Source: Planctomonas sp. JC2975 (GTDB taxonomy: Bacteria > Actinomycetota > Actinomycetes > Actinomycetales > Microbacteriaceae). From it: a DNA stretch of 64,000 nt. Below the pieces are notes generated by a model. It did not search any database. It was not told where the DNA came from and was given only the letters and a program-made list of their open reading frames with translations. The stretch spans positions 62,001 through 126,000 of the forward strand of contig NZ_JABEKS010000001.1 of NCBI RefSeq assembly GCF_012985205.1. The letters run 5' to 3'. Positions 57,197-64,000 of the stretch are shown piece by piece (the first letter of the stretch is position 1; every line of letters starts with the position of its first letter). Both the position numbers and the translations under genes were made by a program.

Positions 57197-58000
57197 CTAA
57201 TTGTCGGCGTAGTCGCCCATGCGTGCCGTCCTGAGCACGCGCTCGAGGAGCATGTCGAAGTTGTGTGCCATCTCCTGGGCGCTCTCGCCCGGCCACACAT
57301 GAAGCGGCTTCGCAGCACCCTGAGCCTGCTGCAACGATGTGCGCTCCGGCAGCTGGGGCGACAGCACCAGCGGGCCGAACATGTCGCGCAACTCTTTGAT
57401 GCGGAACTGGTGCTCGAGTGACTGAACGCGGGCGCGGTTCACGATGATGCCGAGCGGCTGCAAGCGGGGGGAGAGTCCGCGACGGATCTCTTCGATGGCG
57501 CGAAGCGCGCGGTCCGCTGCCGCGACGGAGAAGAGGCCGGGTTCGGTGACGACCGACACGCGGTCACTCGCCGCCCATGCGGTGCGCGTGAGTGCGTTGA
57601 GCGAAGGAGCGCAGTCGATGAGAACCAGGTCGTAGTCGTGCTCGACGTTGGCGAGGGCCTCTTCGAGCTTCCAGATGTCGCGGATCGAAGGGTGCGGTCC
57701 GTCGAAGTTGATGGCCGACGGGCTGCCGATCATCACGTCGACCTTGCCCGGATGCCCTCGCGTCCATCCACTCGGTGCGATCGCCGCTCGCACGACCTTC
57801 TCCTTCGGAGAGGCGAGCACATCCGCCACGTTGAGGTGGCCGGCGATCGTGATGTCCATGCCGGTTGAGACATCGGACTGCGGGTCGAGATCCACCACCA
57901 GAGTGCGCAGTCCCTTGGCGAATGCCGCCGAAGCGAGCCCCAAGGTCACCGTGGTCTTTCCGACACCGCCCTTGAGTGAGCTGACGCTGAGCACATGCAC
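57197..58000 (-). CDS. ParA/Soj-type ATPase
   Basis: 267 residues. A deviant Walker A typical of ParA/MinD (SVSSLKGGVGKTTVTLGLAS, K-G-G-V-G-K-T), A' motif LRTLVVDLDPQSDVSTGMDI, Walker B YDLVLIDCAPSLNALTRTAW. The GTG at 58000 is preferred: TAACGT ends 8 nt upstream (leaderless); the longer frame runs into the pyruvate carboxylase start region. No ParB is next to it, so it is an orphan, perhaps positioning a cell-surface or metabolic complex. Divergent from pyc. Confidence 0.88.
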   Translation of the reverse strand: MHVLSVSSLKGGVGKTTVTLGLASAAFAKGLRTLVVDLDPQSDVSTGMDITIAGHLNVADVLASPKEKVVRAAIAPSGWTRGHPGKVDVMIGSPSAINFDGPHPSIRDIWKLEEALANVEHDYDLVLIDCAPSLNALTRTAWAASDRVSVVTEPGLFSVAAADRALRAIEEIRRGLSPRLQPLGIIVNRARVQSLEHQFRIKELRDMFGPLVLSPQLPERTSLQQAQGAAKPLHVWPGESAQEMAHNFDMLLERVLRTARMGDYADN

Positions 58001-58079
58001 GAGAGGCAACGTTACCGTCAGTAGTCTTGGAGAACCTAACCGTTCGCTGAGCGGCGCGTGCCCCGCCAGAGAGGCCTTA

Positions 58080-61000
58080 ATGTTCACGAAAATCTTGGTG
58101 GCCAACCGCGGGGAGATCGCCATCCGCGCGTTCCGAGCCGCATACGAACTCGGTGCGAAGACGGTCGCGGTGTTCCCTTACGAGGACCGCAACTCGCTCC
58201 ATCGCATGAAAGCGGACGAGGCCTACGAGATCGGCGAACCCGGGCATCCGGTACGGGCTTACCTCGACGTCGACGAGATCATCCGGGTCGCGAGGGAGTC
58301 GGGCGCCGACGCGATCTACCCTGGCTACGGGTTCCTCTCGGAGAACCCCGGCCTCGCTGAGGCGGCCGCAGCAGCCGGCATCACCTTCATCGGACCGAAC
58401 GCCGACGTGCTGCGCATGGCCGGCAACAAGGTCACGGCGAAAGAGCACGCGATCGCGGCCGGCGTTCCGGTCCTGGCCTCGACGCCGCCGTCGAAGGACA
58501 TCGAGGAACTCCTTGCGGGAGCTGAGGCCGTCGGCTTCCCCATCTTCGCCAAGGCCGTCGCAGGAGGCGGCGGCCGCGGCATGCGGCGCGTGAACACGCT
58601 CGCGGAGCTGCGACCCGCTCTCGAAGAGGCCATGCGCGAGGCGGACAGCGCTTTCGGCGACCCCACGATGTTCCTCGAGCAGGCCGTGCTTCGGCCACGA
58701 CACATCGAGGTGCAGGTGCTTGCGGATGCCACGGGCCGCACCGTTCACCTGTTCGAGCGCGACTGCTCGGTGCAGCGTCGGCACCAGAAGGTCCTGGAGA
58801 TCGCGCCCGCGCCGAACCTGCCGGACGACATCCGTCAGTCCCTCTACAGGGACGCCATCGCGTTCGCATCCTCGATCGGCTACGTCAACGCCGGGACCGT
58901 CGAGTTCCTACTCGACACCGCGGGAGAGCGAGCCGGCCGACACGTGTTCATCGAGATGAACCCGCGCATCCAGGTGGAGCACACGGTCACGGAGGAGGTG
59001 ACCGACGTCGACCTCGTGCAGTCGCAGATGCGCATTGCGGCGGGCGAGACGCTCACCGACCTGGGGCTGCACCAGGAGACCATCCAGCTGCACGGTGCAG
59101 CCATCCAGTGCCGGATCACCACGGAGGACCCGACGCAGGGCTTCCGCCCTGACACCGGGACCATCACGACGTATCGATCTCCCGGCGGAGGCGGAATCCG
59201 TCTCGACGGTGGAACCGTTGCCGCGGGCGCCCAGATCAGTCCGCACTTCGACTCCATGCTCGCGAAACTCACCTGCCGAGGGCGGGACTACGGTGCGGCG
59301 ATCCTGCGTGCGCGCCGTGCGCTGGCGGAGTTCCGCATCCGCGGGGTCGCCACCAACATCCCATTCCTTCAGGCGGTGCTCGACGATCCATCATTCGTCG
59401 CCGGCGATCTCAGCACGTCGTTCATCGAGGAGCGGCCGCAGCTCTTCCGCGGCCGCGTGTCGAAAGACCGGGGCACGAAGCTGCTCAACTGGCTCGTGGA
59501 CGTCACGGTCAACCAGCCGAACGGCCCGCGTCCGCAGGTGGCCGACCCCGCGGCGAAGCTGCCTGTCGTCGACCTCGATGTTCCTGCACCGGACGGGTCG
59601 AGGCAGCGCCTGCTGGAGCTGGGGCCCGCCGGATTCGCGCGCGAGCTGCGAGCGCAGACCGCGCTGGCGGTGACCGACACCACATTCCGCGACGCGCATC
59701 AGTCGTTGCTGGCGACGCGCGTGCGCACCAAGGACCTCACGGCGGTCGCGCCGTACGTCGCGCGTCTGACGCCTCAGCTCCTGTCCGTCGAGGCGTGGGG
59801 CGGAGCCACCTACGACGTCGCGCTGCGTTTCCTCGGCGAGGACCCGTGGGAGCGTCTCGCCGCCCTCCGCGAGTCACTGCCCAACATCAACATCCAGATG
59901 CTCCTGCGCGGGCGCAACACCGTCGGGTACACCCCGTATCCGACGGAGGTGACGGATGCGTTCGTGCGCGAGGCCGCATCCACGGGCGTCGACATCTTCC
60001 GCATCTTCGATGCCCTCAATGACGTCAGCCAGATGCGACCGGCCATCGACGCTGTGCTCGGCACGGGGACGGCGATCGCTGAGGTCGCGGTCTGCTACAC
60101 GGGCGACGTGCTCGATCCGGCGGAGAACCTTTACACCCTCGACTATTACCTGCGGCTTGCGGACAAGATCGTCGAAGCGGGTGCGCACGTTCTGGCCATC
60201 AAGGACATGGCCGGCCTCCTCCGTCCCGAGGCGGCGGCGCTGCTCGTGCGCTCCTTCCGGGATCGGTTCGACCTGCCGGTGCATGTGCACACGCACGACA
60301 CGGCGGGAGGTCAGCTCGCAACTCTTCTGGCCGCCAGTGCCGCTGGTGCGGATGCCGTCGACGTCGCGAGCGCACCGATGGCAGGCACGACGAGCCAGCC
60401 ACCGGCATCCGCTCTGGTCGCGGCACTTGCGCACACCGGGCGCGACACGGGCATCGAGCTCAGGAACGTCACGGATCTCGAGCCATACTGGGCGGCTGTT
60501 CGCGGCATCTACGCGCCGTTCGAGTCGGGTCTGCCCGGACCGACCGGACGCGTGTACACCCACGAGATCCCCGGTGGACAGCTCTCGAACCTGCGCCAGC
60601 AGGCCAAGGCCCTCGGCCTGGCCGATGACTTCGAACTGATCGAGGACATGTACGCGGCCGCGAACCGCATCCTCGGGCGCATCCCGAAGGTCACGCCGTC
60701 GTCCAAAGTCGTCGGCGACCTGGCACTGCACCTGGCCGCCGTGCACGCAGACCCCGACGAGTTCGAACGGAACCCGCAGAACTACGACGTTCCCGACTCG
60801 GTCGTCGGCTTCATGGCGGGGGAGTTGGGCGACCTTCCAGGCGGATGGCCCGAGCCGTTCCGCAGCAAGGTGCTCGAAGGAAAGGACGTTCGCGTCGGCG
60901 TCACGCCGCTCACGGCCGAGGAGCGCGAGGGACTCGCCGGCGACGCCACGACCCGTCGCGCCACGCTGAACCGTCTGCTTTTCCCAGCACCTGCCAGGCA

Positions 61001-61484
61001 GTTCGAGCAGGTCAGGGAGCTGTTCGGCGATGTCTCGGTGCTCGACACCGCCGACTACCTCTACGGGCTCGAGTCGGGTACCGAGCACGTCATCCGGCTC
61101 GGTCGAGGCGTGCAGCTCTATGCGGGCCTCGAGGCGATCGGCGAAGCGGATGACAAGGGCATCCGCACGGTGATGACCACCTTGAACGGACAGTTGCGGC
61201 CCGTCTTCGTGCGCGATCGCTCGATCACCGTGGAGTCCAAGGCTGCGGAGAAGGCGGATGCGTCCATCCCCGGACACGTCGCAGCACCGTTCTCCGGTGT
61301 GATCACGCTCCAGGTGCAGGTCGGTGATCGCGTGACGGCCGGCGCCCCCGTTGCCTCCATCGAGGCCATGAAGATGGAGGCGGCGATCGCTTCGCCGGTG
61401 TCCGGTACCGTCACCAGGCTCGCCGTGCCCGGAACGCAACAGGTGGACGCCGGCGACCTGCTCATCGTCGTGACGCCGGCCTGA
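58080..61484 (+). CDS. pyc: Pyruvate carboxylase
   Basis: 1134 residues, full length. Biotin carboxylase about 1-460 (VANRGEIAIRAFRAAYELGA, KAVAGGGGRGMRRVNTLAEL, FIEMNPRIQVEHTVTEEVTD). Carboxyltransferase about 530-830 (DTTFRDAHQSLLATRVRTKD, IFRIFDALNDV, HTHDTAGGQLATLLAASAAG with the metal ligands). Biotin carrier at the end with EAMKMEAAI (K1098). It makes oxaloacetate from pyruvate to feed the TCA cycle. ATG 58080 with AGAGG 6 nt upstream. Divergent from the ParA gene with 79 bp between them. Confidence 0.97.
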   Translation: MFTKILVANRGEIAIRAFRAAYELGAKTVAVFPYEDRNSLHRMKADEAYEIGEPGHPVRAYLDVDEIIRVARESGADAIYPGYGFLSENPGLAEAAAAAGITFIGPNADVLRMAGNKVTAKEHAIAAGVPVLASTPPSKDIEELLAGAEAVGFPIFAKAVAGGGGRGMRRVNTLAELRPALEEAMREADSAFGDPTMFLEQAVLRPRHIEVQVLADATGRTVHLFERDCSVQRRHQKVLEIAPAPNLPDDIRQSLYRDAIAFASSIGYVNAGTVEFLLDTAGERAGRHVFIEMNPRIQVEHTVTEEVTDVDLVQSQMRIAAGETLTDLGLHQETIQLHGAAIQCRITTEDPTQGFRPDTGTITTYRSPGGGGIRLDGGTVAAGAQISPHFDSMLAKLTCRGRDYGAAILRARRALAEFRIRGVATNIPFLQAVLDDPSFVAGDLSTSFIEERPQLFRGRVSKDRGTKLLNWLVDVTVNQPNGPRPQVADPAAKLPVVDLDVPAPDGSRQRLLELGPAGFARELRAQTALAVTDTTFRDAHQSLLATRVRTKDLTAVAPYVARLTPQLLSVEAWGGATYDVALRFLGEDPWERLAALRESLPNINIQMLLRGRNTVGYTPYPTEVTDAFVREAASTGVDIFRIFDALNDVSQMRPAIDAVLGTGTAIAEVAVCYTGDVLDPAENLYTLDYYLRLADKIVEAGAHVLAIKDMAGLLRPEAAALLVRSFRDRFDLPVHVHTHDTAGGQLATLLAASAAGADAVDVASAPMAGTTSQPPASALVAALAHTGRDTGIELRNVTDLEPYWAAVRGIYAPFESGLPGPTGRVYTHEIPGGQLSNLRQQAKALGLADDFELIEDMYAAANRILGRIPKVTPSSKVVGDLALHLAAVHADPDEFERNPQNYDVPDSVVGFMAGELGDLPGGWPEPFRSKVLEGKDVRVGVTPLTAEEREGLAGDATTRRATLNRLLFPAPARQFEQVRELFGDVSVLDTADYLYGLESGTEHVIRLGRGVQLYAGLEAIGEADDKGIRTVMTTLNGQLRPVFVRDRSITVESKAAEKADASIPGHVAAPFSGVITLQVQVGDRVTAGAPVASIEAMKMEAAIASPVSGTVTRLAVPGTQQVDAGDLLIVVTPA

Positions 61485-61583
61485 CCTGAGCAAGCACCGT
61501 CCCCGTTTGGGGGGCAAGCGCTTTCTCCCTGCGGTCGGGCACCCCGGCACTAAACTGGGTGCTCGACGCAGGGGGAGGCGCTC

Positions 61584-63065
61584 GTGGCTGTAAGCAGCAG
61601 GAAGAGCGGAACCGCACGGGGAGCGGTGGCAACCAAGGCCAAGCCGGACGGGGACGCGCCCGCAGACGCGACGACCGTCGATGAAACCGATGCCGATGAC
61701 GTCGACGTCGACGTGAACGACGGCGATGGGGCCGAGATCGACGAATCGGACGTCGGGGACCCTCAGCCCGGTGGCGTGTCGAGACTCGAGGACTCCGACC
61801 TCGTTCGTGACGAGGAGAGCCTCGAGGGCCGCGACATCGTCGTCACCGAATCCGGAAGCATCAGCGTGGTGGTTGATCTGCCGCCGGCGCCGAGAGAGCA
61901 TCCACCGATCGAGGAGAGCGCCGTCGCCATCGACGACGTCTCGATCGATCCGGCAAAACCACTGCACACGCAGACGGCGTCGGTCACCATCGTGACGGCT
62001 CACCCGTTGCAGCGCGAACCGCTGCCGCCGAGGCGTACGCCGCTTCCGACCCACGTCGAGGTCGACGTGTCTCCTGGGTGGCAGCCGTCGCGACGGGGGC
62101 GCCGTGTCGGCGAGGTCTCCGCCGTGCCGGAGTCGTCGGCGATGCTCACCGCGGATCGCCTGCTCGTGCCCGGCCGGTTCGGTCGTCCGGCACCGGAAGG
62201 AGCAGGACGTCTCCTGCTCTACAAGGCCACCTTCGGAGTCGTCAATCTCGGGGACTCGCCCAAGGTGCGGGAGCGAAAAGAACTCGATCGGCGCATCCAG
62301 CGTCCGCTCGAGGGTGGGGCCCGGTTCGTCCCCGTCCTCACCCGCAAAGGCGGCGTCGGCAAGACCACGGTCTCCGCACTTCTCGGCATGGCACTCGCCG
62401 ACCGCCGCGACGATCGCATCGTGGCGATCGACGCCAACCCCGACCGTGGCACGCTCTCGGAGCGCGTTGCCAAGCAGACGGATGCCACGGTGCGCGACGT
62501 CGTGCACCGCGCCGCCTCGATCACCGGCTACACCGACTTCTCCACGCTCGTCTCACGGGATGTGACCCGCCTCGACGTCCTGGCATCGGATACGGACCCG
62601 CAGCTGTCTGAGGCGTTCGACGAGAACGACTACAACGTCGTCGCCGACCTGGCTTCGCGTTTCTACTCGATCGTGCTCACGGATTGCGGCACCGGGATCG
62701 TCCACTCCGTGATGCGTCCGACTCTTCGACGGGCGGACTCGATCGTGATCGTGTCAGGAGGAAGCGTCGACGAGGCACGCCTCGCATCCGAGACGCTCAC
62801 CTGGCTCGAGGTGAACGGCTACGAGGAGCTCGTTCGCAACGCGATCATCGCGCTGAACACGGCGACCCAGGGGACCAGCCTCGTCAACGTCGAGGAGATC
62901 GAGGCGCACTTCCAGTCGCGGGTCCGCGACGTCGTACGCATTCCGTACGACCCGCGGCTGGCGGCTGGTGCCGCCATCGACTACCACCGGCTGCGCCCGG
63001 CGACTCGCCATGCAGCCAGGGTGCTCGCCGCTCTCGTGGTCGAGGGGCTTCCCGCCAACAGATGA
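61584..63065 (+). CDS. ParA/MinD-like ATPase with long acidic N-terminus
   Basis: 493 residues. The first 230 residues are low-complexity and acidic (PADATTVDETDADDVDVDVN, DGDGAEIDESDVGDPQPG) and then Pro/Arg-rich. The ATPase starts at about 248: FVPVLTRKGGVGKTTVSALL (K-G-G-V-G-K-T), RIVAIDANPDRGTLSERVAK, IVLTDCGTGIVHSVMRPTLR, then a switch-like SIVIVSGGSVDEARLASETL. Such ATPases with disordered heads occur in secretion/type VII and cell-pole systems of actinobacteria. RBS GGGGGAGG before the GTG at 61584. No partner gene is next to it. Confidence 0.83.
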   Translation: MAVSSRKSGTARGAVATKAKPDGDAPADATTVDETDADDVDVDVNDGDGAEIDESDVGDPQPGGVSRLEDSDLVRDEESLEGRDIVVTESGSISVVVDLPPAPREHPPIEESAVAIDDVSIDPAKPLHTQTASVTIVTAHPLQREPLPPRRTPLPTHVEVDVSPGWQPSRRGRRVGEVSAVPESSAMLTADRLLVPGRFGRPAPEGAGRLLLYKATFGVVNLGDSPKVRERKELDRRIQRPLEGGARFVPVLTRKGGVGKTTVSALLGMALADRRDDRIVAIDANPDRGTLSERVAKQTDATVRDVVHRAASITGYTDFSTLVSRDVTRLDVLASDTDPQLSEAFDENDYNVVADLASRFYSIVLTDCGTGIVHSVMRPTLRRADSIVIVSGGSVDEARLASETLTWLEVNGYEELVRNAIIALNTATQGTSLVNVEEIEAHFQSRVRDVVRIPYDPRLAAGAAIDYHRLRPATRHAARVLAALVVEGLPANR

Positions 63066-63165
63066 GCGGGCATCAGCTCCCAGGGTGCGTCTGACGATTC
63101 TCGGGCGGCGCTCTCACGGCGACGTGGCCTCCGAGCGGTCAGGCAGGCCCCAATAGAATGGGCGG

Positions 63166-63657
63166 ATGCCCGAACGCCCCATCCGTCTCTACGGCGATCC
63201 CGTGCTCAGCATGGTCTCCGACCCCATCGACTCGATCGACGACGGCGTGCGCGCGCTCATCGACGACCTCATGGACAGCGTCGTGGTCGAGGGCCGTGCG
63301 GGAGTCGCCGCCTGCCAGATCGGTGTAGGCCTGCGGGCGTTCAGCTATAACGTCGACGGCGTCGTCGGCTACCTGATCAACCCGGAGATCATCGAGCTCG
63401 GAGACGAGGTCGAAGAGATCGAGGAGGGATGCCTCTCCGTTCCCGGACTCTGGTTCCCGACGCCCCGCGCCACCTACGCCAAGGCCCGAGGGATCGATCT
63501 CGACGGCAACGAGGTCATCGTGGAAGGCACCGGCGTGCTCGCACAGGCTCTGCAGCACGAGACGGATCACCTCGACGGCATCGTCTACCTCAAGCGGCTC
63601 CTGCCAGAGCGTCGTCGTGAGGCGCTGCGCAAGGTCCGCGAGAGCACCTGGTTCTGA
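63166..63657 (+). CDS. def: Peptide deformylase
   Basis: 163 residues. All three motifs: GRAGVAACQIGVG (motif 1, with A-C-Q where A-P-Q is usual), EEGCLSVPGLWFP (motif 2, metal ligand C89) and LQHETDHLDGIVY (motif 3, H131-E132-x2-H135). It removes formyl groups from nascent proteins. TAGAAT (63154-63159) lies 6 nt before the ATG, implying a leaderless mRNA. Ends just before a hairpin and the long tandem repeat. Confidence 0.95.
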   Translation: MPERPIRLYGDPVLSMVSDPIDSIDDGVRALIDDLMDSVVVEGRAGVAACQIGVGLRAFSYNVDGVVGYLINPEIIELGDEVEEIEEGCLSVPGLWFPTPRATYAKARGIDLDGNEVIVEGTGVLAQALQHETDHLDGIVYLKRLLPERRREALRKVRESTWF

Positions 63658-63665
63658 GTCTTCTT

Positions 63666-63690
63666 GTGCGCCGGTCCCCGCCCGGCGCAC
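63666..63690 (+). terminator. Terminator after def
   Basis: Perfect 9-bp arms GTGCGCCGG (63666-63674) and CCGGCGCAC (63682-63690) around a 7-nt loop, 9 nt past the def stop. Confidence 0.75.
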
Positions 63691-63695
63691 CGCGG

Positions 63696-64000
63696 TTGGC
63701 TACTTAGGTGGCCCGTCCGGCGCCGTCCACGCCGCCGCCTTGTGGAGCGTGCTGCGTTTGCTCGTGGTTCGCCTGATGGTCGGTGACCGAGAAGGCGTGC
63801 CGTGGTCGGCTGTTCAGGTGGCCCGTCCGGCGCCGTGCATGCCGCCGCCTTGTGGAGCGTGTTGGGTTCGTTCGTGGTGCGCCTGAGGTCGATGACCAAG
63901 ACGGGGCAGCGTAGTCGGCTGTTCAGGTAGCGGGTACGGCGCCGTGCACGCCGCGGCCTTCGGAGCGTGGTGGGTTTGTTGTGGTGCGTCGGAGGTCGGT
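63696..64000. repeat. Long tandem repeat, 108-110 bp unit
   Basis: Three units start at 63696, 63806 and 63914 (110 and 108 bp apart), the last cut by the window end. Each opens with T-x-GGCTxxTxAGGT, continues GGCGCCGT, then GCCGCCGCCTT, GGAGCGTG and a GTGGTxCGxCTGA block. Units 1 and 2 are closest; unit 3 has drifted. Frames are broken between units, so the array is probably non-coding. It fills the end of the window after def; no gene is seen in it. Confidence 0.85.

Noticed and set aside
61501-61512. CCCC-GTTT-GGGG as a pyc terminator
   Set aside because: Only a 4-bp stem without further pairing or a T run; too weak to list.
59874-62507. 877-codon open frame antisense to pyruvate carboxylase
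   Set aside because: It is the shadow of a strongly conserved gene; the composition is Arg/His/Val-rich with no family pattern, as GC-rich antisense frames usually are.
63617-63886. 89-codon frame through the terminal repeat
   Set aside because: The repeat period (110/108) changes frame between units and the repeated DNA gives different amino acids, so coding is unlikely.
63696-64000. Terminal array as a CRISPR
   Set aside because: Whole units are similar from end to end rather than short repeats with unique spacers; no cas genes nearby.

Overview
The window is a high-GC actinobacterial chromosome segment, most likely Microbacteriaceae (a Leifsonia/Microbacterium relative). This rests on the GC-rich codon use, the garA-ftsR-merR cluster, a biotin-dependent pyruvate carboxylase, a Ku/LigD repair system, HspR-like dyads and many leaderless starts. 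I saw no rRNA, tRNA or CRISPR array.

Layout. 1-6224: host genes, comprising a MarR/NAD(P)-binding protein pair with a frameshifted peroxiredoxin-like gene, a PadR-controlled membrane operon with an acyltransferase, and an ArsR-SRPBCC-VOC operon behind a clear promoter and operator. 6225-22974: a complete-looking but very small (16,730 bp) serine-integrase prophage inserted in the 3' end of the VOC gene. It is bounded by a 20-bp direct repeat, and the phage end supplies a new C-terminus for the interrupted gene. The prophage has terminase, portal, a protease-capsid fusion, connectors, tail tube, tape measure, tail tip, a RepA-like ATPase and an integrase. It has no recognisable endolysin or repressor. 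23003-32144: ClpC and two large secreted proteins, a GH74-like glycosidase and a nuclease/phytase-like fusion. 32295-33752: a small membrane protein, a MerR-thioredoxin pair and a collapsed P-loop kinase. 33763-40839: a probable phosphonate (2-aminoethylphosphonate-type) uptake and breakdown island, with an ABC transporter, FAD oxidoreductase, GntR regulator and HAD phosphonatase-like hydrolase. 41017-52962: DNA repair, comprising a stand-alone LigD-type polymerase, a stand-alone ATP ligase, an AlkA-Ogt-sigma operon, three-domain LigD, Ku and a NUDIX-NYN protein, with a few unrelated genes between. 53002-63657: mostly housekeeping genes (phospholipid synthase, GarA, FtsR, MerR, two ParA-like ATPases around pyruvate carboxylase, peptide deformylase). 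63696-64000: a 108-110 bp tandem repeat running off the window.

How it works together. The ArsR operon lost its native terminator to the far side of the prophage. The prophage is organised as one long leftward operon plus short rightward genes at its edges. The phosphonate island is two divergent units around a GntR operator. The repair block pairs end joining with alkylation repair. Many genes have a TANNNT box only 6-9 nt before the start codon, suggesting leaderless mRNAs.

The best candidates for something new are the mini-prophage with its self-complementing attachment site and missing lysis and immunity genes, the coupled micro-genes inside it, the GvpU-like gene at its edge, and the terminal long tandem repeat.
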